Shown one piece after another: positions 50,101 through 61,784 of a stretch of 64,000 bases of DNA. The stretch lies in the NCBI GenBank assembly GCA_025403435.1, contig CM046348.1, forward strand, positions 14,508,034 to 14,572,033. Reading direction: 5' to 3'. Position numbers and translations under genes: made by a program. The notes beneath the pieces are model-generated. The model did no database searches. It saw only the letters and a list, made by a program, of their open reading frames with translations, and was not told the origin of the DNA. Positions within the stretch are counted from its first letter, which is position 1. Every line of letters begins with the position of its first letter. This stretch comes from Artocarpus heterophyllus (lineage: Eukaryota; Streptophyta; Magnoliopsida; Rosales; Moraceae).

Positions 50101-51036
50101 CTCAACAACTTTATTTTCTTCAAGAGTTGTCGTATCCTTAAGAACCTTTCCCTGATGAATAAGCATCTGCTGAGAAGCAGGGTAAACGTCAGCACCCTGA
50201 ACTGCTTCTATGCTTTTCTTGACATCGGCAACCTAGAAAAGGCACAACATAAAATATTAGAACATATTGATGCAATGACCTGAAACCCATGAAAAATAGG
50301 AGAAATTTGTAGCAAATAAAGTAGGAAAGAGAAGTGCACAGCTGAAACAAAAAATCCCGTTAAAACGGTAAACTGACAATTTCTCCATGCCTGACTGCCA
50401 AATAAAGCTTCAACAGTGAATTCAATTTCCATTAAAAATGAACACCAAGAATGGCACACAATCCGCAAATTGGAACAGGAAATCACACTAAACTTGTAAA
50501 TTGATAGTTTCTCCACGCATAACCGCCAAATAAAGCTATAATATTGGGTTCAAGTTCAGAAAAGGGAAGGTCCGGAAGATCAAAACCAGTTCCGTACAGA
50601 ATTTACACATTCATTCCACTAATTTACCCTAGATACAAAATATATATATATATATATGTGTATATATATACACGCAGAAACGATAACTCAACCAAAATTG
50701 AACCAAACCGAGACAAACCCTTTTTAAAAAATCCGAAAATAAATCACGTCGTTCCAAACGCATACATAAATAAGGAATACAAAGTAGTATAACAAAAAAC
50801 AGAAACCCAAACGCACACAATACCAAAGCACTAAAAAAAACCCGTAATTGACTATCCACAATTCCTAAAACCCTAATAACTTAAAATCGTATCAAATTAC
50901 CATTAAAATAAGCACGAAAACTAGGAAATCTCATCCAATTAGCAACGAAATTGAGACAGTAATACTGTACCGTATCTTCGGGTTTCACTTCGATCTCGAA
51001 GTGAGAACCCTTGAGTGTCTTCACAGAAACCTTCAT
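47142..51036 (-). CDS. RAD23: RAD23 ubiquitin receptor, complete (389 residues, 12 exons)
   Basis: Exons on the minus strand: 51036-50971, 50232-50071, 49974-49921, 49525-49446, 49370-49323, 49187-49010, 48309-48154, 48074-48009, 47924-47877, 47772-47663, 47562-47484, 47264-47142. The sum of 1,170 nt is an exact open frame. Domains: an N-terminal ubiquitin-like domain ([19 protein letters not shown], about 1-76), an Ala/Pro/Ser linker, UBA1 ([20 protein letters not shown]), the XPC-binding/STI1 segment ([38 protein letters not shown]) and a C-terminal UBA2 ending [15 protein letters not shown]23 proteins carry polyubiquitylated substrates to the 26S proteasome and bind XPC/RAD4 in nucleotide excision repair. 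Length fits plant RAD23B/C/D. Two partial copies lie downstream of it in window coordinates. Confidence 0.96.
48402..48426 (+). repeat. (GAA)n microsatellite in RAD23 intron 6
   Basis: AGAAGAAGAAG-type run inside the intron between exons 6 and 7. It is not present at the corresponding place in copies 2 or 3. Confidence 0.85.
50638..50670 (+). repeat. (TA)n microsatellite in RAD23 intron 1
   Basis: Alternating TA with one TGTG interruption in the intron between exons 1 and 2. Confidence 0.9.
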
Positions 51037-53490
51037 CTCCTTCTATGAATTGAATCTACTACAGAAATTACTCTCCGGCGAGGTGCGCTGACCGATTGCC
51101 ACCGGCGAAAGCTTTCGTCGACCAGAGAAATCCGAGTCGCCCACGACAAGGAAAACTTTCGGACAGCGTGATAGTGCTCCGTTATTGTTTATATTTTCAT
51201 CCGCTGGGTGTCCGATCATGTAGTATCGGTATCTATCATAGCAAGGGTAGGACTTCAAATCAAAACTCGCCACGTGGATAGGATATGGACATTGACTGAG
51301 AACAATAGTTGAAAATATAAGATGAAATTAAAACACGATAACACGTAAGATATTGAGCTTTACACTAAAGTAGTTGAATATGAAATGAAGCCAATGTGAA
51401 TCCAATCCGACGCAACTCACGCTGGCCAAAGCAAAAAAGAAAAATTATAGTAAATAGTAAATTTTATTTATTGATTAGTAAATTGTGTAAGATGTGTTTG
51501 AAAAGATGAAATGAATAGCAAATTCAAATAAATTGGTACTTTAAGGTAAAAAAAAACTTAAAAATACCCCTAACGAATTACATCTATTTTATGTCTGCTT
51601 GTGTGCTGCACAACAAAGCCCACCATGGCCAAAGTTCAACCCCACCTAATCGTTGATGTCGACACTTGCGTCACCACTCGCCTCGATTTGAGTCTGTCGA
51701 CGCCGTCGAGTTCAATCCATTTCCCTTCCTTCTCCCTAGTTTTTTCGATCTGTGTTTCTCTGACCTTCGTTCCGCCATGCGATGCTCTACCGTCAAAGAT
51801 AGTCTAGAGACAACGATCTAAGCATGACAATTTTGTGGTGTCGAAATCGCGAATCTCTGCCTTGTTTACGTCATTAAAGTCGCCAAATCAGAGATCTCAA
51901 ATGCCTTTGCAATGATCATTTGCATTGCAAGGTCCACATAGTGTCAAAGATTCCCACAACGACATTGCGATGCTTGAATCGTTGACCATCATTGAGAGCA
52001 ATAGATGAAAGAAGAGAGAAAAAAAATCTAAAAAAAAAACAATGAATTTTACTTGTTTGGATTTTGATTTGTTTTGTTATGATTAGATTTTTGATGTTCT
52101 CTGTTCAAACCCATAATAATTGTTTTGTTTTTGGTTATACAAATTTTTTTGTTTTGTATTTTTGTTCAAATACGGTAATATGTGAAAATACAATATTAAT
52201 CAAGAAATATGGCATTCTGTATTTTTTGTTTGTCGGTAACGTAGCTGGTCCTGGTGATATCGGCATGATATCGTCAGAAAAAGATTATATTTATATGTAA
52301 ATATAGTATCTACATGTAAATATTGTATTTCTCGAGTGCCAACGACGTTGTCAATGTTAGTGACGTCTAGCAATGTTGTCGATAAATTTTTGTATTTACA
52401 TGAAAACACAAATTTTTTTTTGTAAATACGGTATTTTTGGTTGATGGCTGGGTTGTCTATAAATTTTTGTGTTTACAGGGAGATATGGTATTTCCTAGCC
52501 GTTGGTAAGGTCATTTATAAATTTTTGTATTTATATGAAAATATGATATTTTCATGCAAATATCGTATTTCTCAGCCACTGACAATGTTGTCAGTGTTAG
52601 TGATGTCCGATGGCTTCGTTGGTAAATTTTTATCAAGTAAATTATTCGGTTGGTTCTCAAACCACTTAAAAAGTTAGTCGATGGTTCTTATTTTTTTTTA
52701 GCTCAAATGACTTTGAACTCAAAAAAAAAAAAAAAAAAAAAAAGCAAAAGACGAACTTAAGTAACAACCATCAATTTAGCGACGATGTGCCGTACACATG
52801 ATTTATTTTTTAGAGGTATTTTAGTAAAATAACAATTGTTTAATAATTTTTTAATAAAAACAATAAATAAATCTAATTTCAAATTACCAAAAAAAAAAAA
52901 AAAAAAAAAACCCTAGAAACCCAGACACAACCTCCCCATCCCCTATGGCACCGACCACCCCCAACTATGGGTCCCACCCATTGCACCTTGCCCACTGCTA
53001 TTGTCTAAATTCCACCGCCCATTGCTGTCACCCAGAGCTCTATCTTTTTCTTCTCACGATCCCTACTCTATCTCTCTCTCTACTCTCTCTCCCCCTCTAC
53101 TCATCCTCACTTCCGTACCAGATCCCCTCCATTCAAGCAATGCCCAGCTGAAGATTCATAAGGGGCTCACGACAGCTGAGTTGCAATGACCCTTGTTCTC
53201 GCGGCTAGTGCATCGAAGGAGCTGTGCTGCATTTGCAATGGGAGAGGCTCGTACTTCTCTAACCCAAAGTCATGGATGCTCGACACTTTCGCAACAGAGA
53301 TAGGTTCACACGGGGGGAATTCTTAGGTTTGTTGATGTTTCCATGTTTCAATCTAAAAAATTTTGGGTTTGTTGATGTTTCTGGATTTGTTGAATTGATG
53401 TTTTTTGATGTTTTATTTATTTCTTGATGCTTTTGGGTTTCAATCCAAAGAATATAATAGAGAGACCTAGAACAGTATCTCATGAATATT
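51037..53490. other. RAD23 upstream region and repeat-rich intergenic DNA
   Basis: The first 250 bp are the probable RAD23 promoter and leader. Beyond lie GC-richer patches (51600-51990 and 52915-53260), tandem imperfect repeats (52180-52650) and A runs at about 52720-52743 and 52889-52911. Open stretches here are short and show no domain, so none is called a gene. Confidence 0.55.
52180..52650 (+). repeat. Imperfect tandem repeats with core TAAATTTTTGTATTTAC
   Basis: The core recurs at about 52385, 52457, 52517 and, in shortened form, 52622. It alternates with AATATxGTATTTCT and GCCAxTGACAATGTTGTC-like words. Spacing is 60-100 bp and divergence is substantial. Confidence 0.6.
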
Positions 53491-53498
53491 GCCTCTGT

Positions 53499-54243
53499 TA
53501 AATTATGGATGAAAATAGTTAACCTTAACTCAACAAAAGTCCTTAAACTATCTTATCTCTCTATAAATATTCCTCATGTCAAAAGTTGTATTAAATTTTG
53601 TCTCTAAATAAATAAAAAAAGAGCCAAAATTAGTTCCTGTGCCAAATAAATAGATAGAAAAAAGGAAGTCCCTAAACTAAAAAAAAAATTATTTCTTTTA
53701 CTATACATAATTGACGTCTATTAATATGCTAGGTCAAATATAATTACTAAAAAATGTAATCAAAATTATGCGCGTAAATAAATAGATAAAATATGTAGAG
53801 AGTGAACGGAGAGTCAAACAATTATTAGAGAGTGAAAGGCGCATGAATGACCGTTAAATAGTTTTTCATTTCTTTTTTTTAATAATTATCAAAATTTACA
53901 GGTTTTAGGTGATTTGAGTTAATCCTAAACTTTATCAATGATACAAGCATAAATGACAATATTTACGGTTAACTTTAACATTATAGTTGATCGGAAATTC
54001 TACAAGTAACATTCGCAACCTTTACACAACAAACATGGTTTTCTTTTTTTTAACAATACAGAACAAAAGTAGTTTAATATATAGTCTTCAAGTGTCAAAA
54101 AAAATGCAGCCACGCTATTTCATGGAATATATATGTATATGTACGTATTATTGTACTGAAAGAAGGCAAGAGATCATGGTGGAGGTTCGTTCATATATTT
54201 ATAGGTTACAACCATTGTAAATCTTTAAACTTTCTTTTTTGAG

Positions 54244-54275
<32 letters not shown>

Positions 54276-54692
54276 GAAGATCTGTGAAACGATAACATTG
54301 GTATAAACATTGTAGGTAGCCCATAAGTAACTTTAACAAAAGAGTTTCACACATGTTATGTATTTATTCACGTATGTACTTTTACGTAATTTTGATAATA
54401 TTTTTGAGCGATTATATTTGACCTATCATACCAATAAACATCAAATTTGTGTAGTAAAAAAATAATAATAATTTTGATATTTTTTAATTGAGATTCCATA
54501 TGGTACAACTTTCTATATTTAATATTTTCTTCCTATTCATTTGACACAAAAACTAATTTTAGCATGTTTTTTAGTTTAAAGACTAAATTTAGTACAATTT
54601 TTAATACAGGTACTATTTATAAAGAGATAAAAAAAGTTTAGGGTGTCTTTATGAGATAAAATTAATGGTTTTCATTTATAATTTAATAGAAT
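53499..54692. mobile_element. Long inverted-repeat (foldback) element
   Basis: The left arm 53499-53668 and the right arm 54530-54692 are imperfect reverse complements. Matching words include TTAAATTATGGATGAAAA versus TTAAATTATAAATGAAAA, and AGTTGTATTAAATTTTGTCT versus AATTGTACTAAATTTAGTCT. The arms enclose about 860 bp of AT-rich DNA without a gene, including the (TA)n run at 54243-54270. I could not fix the outer ends or a target duplication, so the element class is open. Confidence 0.65.
54243..54270 (+). repeat. (TA)n microsatellite
   Basis: Uninterrupted TA dinucleotides in the loop of the inverted-repeat element. Confidence 0.95.
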
Positions 54693-54785
54693 AACTATTT
54701 ATGAGACATTTTTTAAATTCATAAACTATATATAGGATAAAATTGACTAATAGAGAGAGAGAAGAGTTTAGGACTATTCATGAAT

Positions 54786-55181
54786 TCGTCTCTATTTTAA
54801 ACTGACTCCGAGCAGAGCAACTTCGCGCCTGGGTCGCAAAGAGTGTGTGGAGAATTGTCGATGCAAGCAAATGCAGAACACCGTCATCGGTGTAAAACCG
54901 CGGACCGCTGTGAGATTGTCGCCAAATCCAACGAAGAGATCGGCAACAACACTAAAAAAGCTGGCGATATCTTCCCGTCTGGTCGCAATTTTTGTGGATG
55001 TGGTGGCTGCGAGCTCATTGTCGAAAAGATCAGTCTCAAAATAGCTCCATTGATGAAGCACGGTGAAGAAGCTCTGGACTGAGCCTCTGATGAAGCAAAG
55101 TGAAGAAGCAAGGTGAATAGCTCCATTAATGAAGTGAAGTGACTGCCATTCCATGAAAGTATGATCAGACATTCAAACACA
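54786..55181. other. GC-richer segment abutting RAD23 copy 2
   Basis: It is compositionally distinct from its surroundings. Short internal direct repeats are visible, such as GATGAAGCA(C/A)(G/A)GTGAAGAAGC and ATAGCTCCATT(G/A)ATGAAG. Several overlapping open stretches exist on both strands but none shows a domain. It ends where homology to RAD23 exon 12 begins. Confidence 0.5.
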
Positions 55182-56260
55182 CAAAGCCCATTGCTTCCAG
55201 CTACAAAGAAAAAGAAGTGCAAAACCAAGAACATAAATATAGAGCTGAGACAAGTCTTCCGTAATTTATGTTGAAAGAGTTATTGAACTCGGAAATCATA
55301 CTAAAAATATCAAAAATTTTGAATGAATAAGGAACAAGGGGACCAAAACAAGAGAAATGGAGCTAAGAAATATGAATTTCCACTAAAGGGACCAGGAAAA
55401 AAGAAATGGACTAAAAAACATGCACGTTCAATGGCTTCTCGCTCCCCAGGGGCAACTGTCACCGACCGTGGCATTGCTGCAGACGACTGACCCAGTAGGT
55501 TCCTGATCATGCATTAAATATAAAAATGAATGAATAAACAAATCAGAATGTCTAGATCCAATTACTAAGAAAGACGAATAGATTCGAGAAAATCCATCTC
55601 ACCCTTCTCCTCCCTCAACAGGTTCATTTATCAGGCGTAAAAAGTCGGCTTGATGCTCTTGAATGAGACGCATCAGCTGTGGAGTTTGCTTTCCCGACTC
55701 TTGAAGCATGGGCTGAAATAACAAAGGAGTAGCATGATTGCTAATTATTGTCGGACTCGGTAAAAAAATGACCGAGCTACCAACAGATTATTGATTTCTT
55801 AAAAATGAAAACTAACCTGCAGAATTTGAGGGTTCGCTTGCACCATAGCCCGAACTTCTTGGAACTACAATGAAGGTTAAAAGTACTTAGAAAACTCAAT
55901 TATAGCAATAAGCAATAAGATTACATTTTGATAACAAAATCTGTATACCTGCGGACTGTTCCGGAGGAAATCCAAGGCGCCAGCACCGGCGTTTGAGCCC
56001 ACACTTGGAAGGCCCTGATTCAAGCAAGATGAACATGATACATTACTTGCCAGTTGCCACAAAAAAACAAAGTTCAAAGTTAAGGGCTTATGAGAGTATT
56101 CTACCTGTGGGAACACATCCAGAGGATTTGCATTAGGACGCCCAGTGGGTGCTGCTATTGGTGCAGCTTGCGCTGGAGGATTGATTGTTGCAGGGTTTGC
56201 TGCCTGTCCGCCAGCTGGAACTCGGGCAACTGGCGGTACATCTGCCTGTTCAGGAATTCC
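55182..56260 (-). pseudogene. RAD23 copy 2, truncated: exons 7-11 plus a 19-bp stub of exon 12
   Basis: Exon equivalents on the minus strand: 56260-56105, 56014-55949, 55864-55817, 55712-55603, 55502-55424, each with exactly the length of the matching RAD23 exon (156, 66, 48, 110, 79 nt) and open. Exon 12 is cut after 19 bp (55200-55182), so UBA2 is absent. The exon 11 donor is GC (GCATGT) instead of the parental GTATGT. Exons 1-6, hence the ubiquitin-like domain and UBA1, are missing. Homology continues into intron 6 to about 56440. The encoded segment would hold the XPC-binding/STI1 part ([28 protein letters not shown]). Expression is unknown. Confidence 0.85.
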
Positions 56261-56959
56261 CTGAAGCAAGACATAGTAGATTAGTTTGACAGCGTTACCA
56301 ACAAGAAATATCATTTTGAAACCACCTCAGTCAATCTCCCTCCCAAAAAAAAAATGAAAAATCATAATGATATCTATAAAGGAAAGTTACAAATATAAAA
56401 TTCAAATGTCTATCTTGTATATATTCTTTTCTGTAAGGTGTTAGTGTAATTTACCTTTTTGAAAATATAGAAGTGCAACCAATCAAATAGGCTAAATTAG
56501 TGGCTCAAAGTTTTGTTGAGTAAATTGGTGGAACAAAATTCAGTTTGGAAGAGTCCGAGAAGAGAAGCACAAAATTCGGACATAGAGAAAGATTTTCCTT
56601 TGCTTCCTAACTTAGAATTTTAATAAGTAAATTTTTAAGTAATCGTTTAATAAGTCGTTTGACAATTTAAACTACTAACTGCATTTTAAACTAAGCTTAC
56701 TTTCAAATTTTTTGAAAGAAAATTGTAACAAACTTTGTTTGACCGCATTTGCCAAACTTAATTAGTTCAATATTTACCGTTTGAAGTGGGTATTGAGTAA
56801 CAGATTTAAAAATTTAGGGTTACTATAATTGTATTTGATTTCTATATTCTAAAGAGACGGGGTAAATAGTATTAATTGGACGGAATAAAAATAAATGAGA
56901 AATTTTTTAAAAAGTTAGCAAATAACAATACATTCATATTTATTGAATAAATTATGCAT
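56261..56959. other. RAD23 intron-6 homology, then AT-rich spacer
   Basis: To about 56440 this matches intron 6 of RAD23 and of copy 3, with words such as CTATCTTGTATATATTCTTTTC. The remainder shows no gene. Confidence 0.55.
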
Positions 56960-59900
56960 GGGTGGTTCTATTTACCCTTCCCCCTCTGGTTTAATCTCTT
57001 CACACCCTCTATATTTTGAAATAATTAATTTTATTTATTACACCCTTATAGTTTTAAAACTACTCTTAAGATTATTACATTTTTTCAATTCATTTTTCTT
57101 TTCACATCCACCATTTTTTTATTATTTTGATATACTTACCTCTCTCTCTATTTTTTTTTGTTGAAGCTTTAGGCATAAAATATTTTCATACATAAAGGAA
57201 TTTTTAATTTAAAAATTATATAAATTCACTATAATTTATTTAAAAAGTATTACATGTACTAATTATATTTTCTAAAATATGTATATTATTTATTTATTAT
57301 TACATCTACTAATTTAAAGCAATAATTCAAAGAACAACTTTATGGGTGACATAGAATACAAACTTAAAGCAAATTATGACAATAATGACAATTGCTGAAT
57401 ATTGACCCAAAAAAGAGCAAATTAATAAACAATGGACGATACTGGATTCATTCAACAATCGTGTAAACTTTTCGCTTTCAACATAGCTTATTTTGATCCA
57501 TTCTCATATTTCTTCTGGCAATTAACAAAAAAAGTAAAAGACTAATTATGGTGAATAACAAAGAAAATTTAATGTATCTCTATATGATTTTTTGGAATAG
57601 TTATGAATGGTGACAATTGGAATTTTGTTGTTACATATAGGTGTGTGTGGAAAAAAAAGATATATTATTAGTTTCTATTTATTAAAAAATAATTTAAGTA
57701 TGTAATTAGGTCATTTATAATTGTAACGCCCCTATATGGGGGTTAACAATTTTTAATGAAATAAAATAAAAATCAAAAATAAAAATAAAACCTTAAAAAT
57801 AAAGTTGCACGGGGCTTAATGAAAACTCTCAAATCAAAAATGATAATATAAACGACAAATAAACCACAGTTTAATGTAGCATATTAAATTTAATAATATA
57901 AACTGTCGTCATCATCATTTTAACCCTCAACGCATTTTAATACAGTCACAGAAAGTAACAATTGATGCTTACATTATCATTAAGAACATTATTAACAATT
58001 GAAGCAGTCCCAATGTAATATAGCTACATCGCTTCCTCAACTATTTTTCTCGTAGCCACCTCACACTTAGTGAGTCCCGAAAAGATAAAAATATAAGGGA
58101 ATAAGCAACAATATGCTCAGTAGAGAAAACCATTACTTACCTTTAGGTTTTTATCATTACTACATTAAAACCTGCATGGTTATTTAATACTCATCATTAT
58201 CCATATTATGAGATTTATCATAATCATATTCCGTGGATACCATAGTTAATCATTACCGAGTTTCATACATATACATATATACAAATGTTACAGTTCATCA
58301 TTATTCCTAGGTACCCACGTTCAATAGAGTATCACTCAACTCATCGAAACCCAAATGGGCACGCTTGGCCACCCTCTAAACATTCCAAGGGTGTTCCGGT
58401 GAGGAGACATCAAGCCCCGAGTCCTCACCAAGTCGATTCCTGTACAGTATGTTCTAGGACTTTCAACCCAAGGAAGCATCATCACTTTCCCCCTATTTTA
58501 CCTTTTAGGGTATTCATGCCCAAGGACGTAACCGCCGCCCTCTTCACGTCTCACCATTTCTCTATATTCAATCATTATTAATAGAGTCAGTTTTTCTAAC
58601 CATGCTTCTCAATTTATAACATGTGTCAATTCATTATGTTCCTCGCTGTACAATACAAGACGAGTCCATGTCATAGTTTCATATGTGATACTCATATAAT
58701 ATTAGTTCAATATAGATATATATATATATATATATATATATATCTTGCAGTAAAACAATCAATTTTAATTATATAAAAACCTCACAAAAGATGAGTAATA
58801 GAATCCCTACCTTTCAAGCTCATCAACAATCTTTTAATCCTGGAATCAATTAACGTTAGCTCCATACTCCCTTGATCCTAAGGCGTACATAAGGACAATT
58901 AAAACTAAAGCACAACATACAACTACATTCATAAATAAATCATGTGTAAATCTATCTTACTAGTATGTCATTAAAGCTTTTATGTAAATCTCTTTTGAAT
59001 ACCACAGTAAACAATTTTTGTCTTAACACAATATAAAATGTAAACAAGTAATCTATATGTTTTAGTCCCTAATAAGATTTATCAATCACTTAGGATAATA
59101 TTGAAAAGGTTGCAAGACATTAAGGAATTAGGTGGTGAGCAAAGATGGGTTCTTGGTTCAGGTTAGCAGCTGGTATACCATGACAAAGTGGCAGGTTTAC
59201 TAGTTTCCAATCCAAAAATTGAATAATTCATAGAAAATAAAATACAACTCCGATTTAGGTTTATGATAGCTCGTTAGAAAGCTTAGGATGTCTACTTTTT
59301 AAATATGCAAACCAATTTATAAAATTCATTTTAATTTAATTCAAAAATTTCAAGAAATAGCCATTGCCCATAGAGGTATTACAAAGTTTAACAATATAAA
59401 TTTTTTGTCTAGGGCATATACACTTAGACTTTATACATATACTCCAAAATAACGACAAACATATACTTAGGTTTAAGAACGCAAATTTGAATAATCCTTG
59501 AGTATATAAAAAAAATTATAAATGAAAGGCTAAATTTGTTCATAAGATTCTAACCTCAGATTATGGTTAGTTGGAAGCTTGAAATGGCTTCAAAACAGGT
59601 TCCTTGACTTCGGTATGGCTGAAATTCTTGCTCAAATGGAGGTGATGGTGGTTGATTTTTATGGCTGCCTTAAAGAAGTTCTCTAAGTATTTTGCTTCAG
59701 CAAAGAAATGAGAAGAAGAGTGTGGGAACCGTGGAAGAAAAGATGAAGTCTTTGAAGAGAAGCAATTATGGAGGAGACATGTTGAAGTATGTCACGGAGG
59801 AAATAAAGAAATGAGGGTCAAGAATAGTTGGAAAAGATATCCTTATGTCTCATCTGGAGACTTTAACGCACATAATGCCAATATGACATTTTTGAGATTT

Positions 59901-60194
59901 ATTAGAAGTTCTAAGACTTTTCAGTAAACAAACTAAATAAATATAGGAGAATTTTAGAAAATTTTAAAAATAGATAAAAATAAATATTGTAAAATAAATT
60001 TTAAATGAAGCAATTTTGTTTTTTGATTGATACACTAAAAATTAATTTAATTACCTTAATACCCGTTAGGAGAATAACTGGTGTAACAATAATTGTCCTT
60101 CTTTGTTATTTTATTGAAGGGTTTTTCTGTAATATAAAAATTTGTTTTCAAGAGGGGTATAAAGAGTCAAGTGGGGGTGTGAATAGAACCACCC
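56960..60194. mobile_element. Mutator-like DNA transposon, non-autonomous (3,235 bp)
   Basis: Imperfect terminal inverted repeats of about 50 bp begin GGGTGGTTCTATT at both ends. The 9-bp flanks ATTATGCAT (56951-56959) and ATTATATAT (60195-60203) match at 7 of 9 positions, the two differences being transitions. A 9-bp duplication fits the Mutator superfamily. No transposase is recognisable. The interior includes TAACGCCCCTATATGGGG near 57724, a TA microsatellite and assorted AT-rich sequence, possibly captured or nested repeat DNA. Confidence 0.75.
58718..58743 (+). repeat. (TA)n microsatellite inside the Mutator-like element
   Basis: Uninterrupted TA run. Confidence 0.95.
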
Positions 60195-60203
60195 ATTATA
60201 TAT

Positions 60204-61784
60204 TTACATCATGACTAAATTTGATAAATCTAAGATTTATCCATAAAACACAAATTTACCAAATTTACTCTCATAAAACCTTAAATGTATACATTTTTTA
60301 ATCAATATTTGCTATTTCTTATTTACATAATATGCACTAATTGTTTAGTTAATAAACTCATTTTTTACTCATAGAAATCTTTCTTTTAGAATTAAAAATT
60401 GTAGTTCACTCTTTATTTATTAGTATAACCATTCAAAACTAGGTTATTAGCTACAACTTCCCTATGTGCTATTTAGTCTGGTAGGAAGGGAGGGAGGGGG
60501 AGAGGGCAATCAGCTTTAAACAATACTACCATAGAATTCTCTCATCTACCAATTTCCTATATAAAAAAAAAATAAGTAAATGCTATCATAAGACCTTCTT
60601 AAAGGGTCTTATCTATAAGACCCGTCTTTTAAGCCGTTGGATTTAATCTAATGGTTTAAGAACTTCAATTGCATCTAATTACAATAGGCTTTCCCTCACA
60701 TAATCAGTATTAAAATCAAAATTAAAAAAACTTAAAGATTAACAAAGAAAAAAAATTAAAATATAGGGAAAAAAACAACAGGCAATAGCATATTGATCAA
60801 CGAAGGCCGAAGCAATGACATCAATGGTCAAGGGTAAAGCATGGTGCCAACAGCGACTTAGAGGCGAGCCCGATCGACCACAAGAGCAGAGGACCCACGG
60901 TCGTTTCACGAATAACTTTTTTCACCCATAGTGGTGGTGATTAGGACCGCCCTTCATGCCCTGCGATGGTCCCTCGCGTGGGTTATGGCACCGATGATAG
61001 CAGTGGCCGCCCATTGCGCCTACTTCCTCACGAGCACCATCGAAGAGCAGTGGACCCATAACCTCCACCAACGGAATCGTGACTGTCTCCATCGCAGGTC
61101 ATGGGTCGCGATGGGAATGCCACAACCCCAACGCAACCTCATCATCCCCCCTTACGCGGGTGGCGATGACAAATCGCGCCGTCGTGAGGTCACACAAGAT
61201 CTAGACTCAACAAGATCACACCGTTGTTAAATCACAACTGCCCTTCGAGATCTAGGTCATCCTCAAACCATGCCACCATCGCAACACGATCCTCAAGTGC
61301 ACACTTCGTTGCGATCTCAACCATTGCCTTCGACACCACGCTGTTGCTAGAGAAGAAGCCCTTAGGGGTTTTTTTTTACGAATTTAAAGTTTCTATTTTT
61401 ATTTTTTATTTTTTATTTTTTTGTTTTGTGATAGGTTTGCTGTCGACGGGCTCATTTTACCAAAGACAAGCTTGCTTATTTTTAACTAATACATTTATAT
61501 CTCATGGCATAAAAAAGGTCTTATATTGATAAAATAAGAGGTATTATTCTAGAAATTCCAAAAAAAAAAAATAAACTATCAATCTAATACTTATTGTCTA
61601 TGGTCGTCTTGCTGTCTTATCTTTTTTTTTTTTTTCAAATTTTTTCGTTCTGTAAGTTCATGCTCTCTTTAATTAAAAAGACAAAGAAAAAGAAAAAGAA
61701 AAAACATAATCATCAATCTGTCGAGAATGTCATAAAAGTTGTAGAAAAGATAAAAACAAATGACACAGAAACCATTGCTTCCAG
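60204..61784. other. Intergenic DNA with a GC-rich island, no supported gene
   Basis: AT-rich except for about 60780-61370, which is GC-rich with an open stretch of 99 codons (60931-61230) that has no recognisable domain. Words containing AAGACC/GGTCTTAT recur at 60590-60640 and near 61517, perhaps the edges of an insertion around the island. Poly-A and poly-T runs flank it. Confidence 0.5.

Noticed and set aside
60931..61230. 99-codon open stretch as a gene
   Set aside because: GC-rich composition alone makes long open stretches likely. There are no domain, splice support or neighbours that suggest a function.
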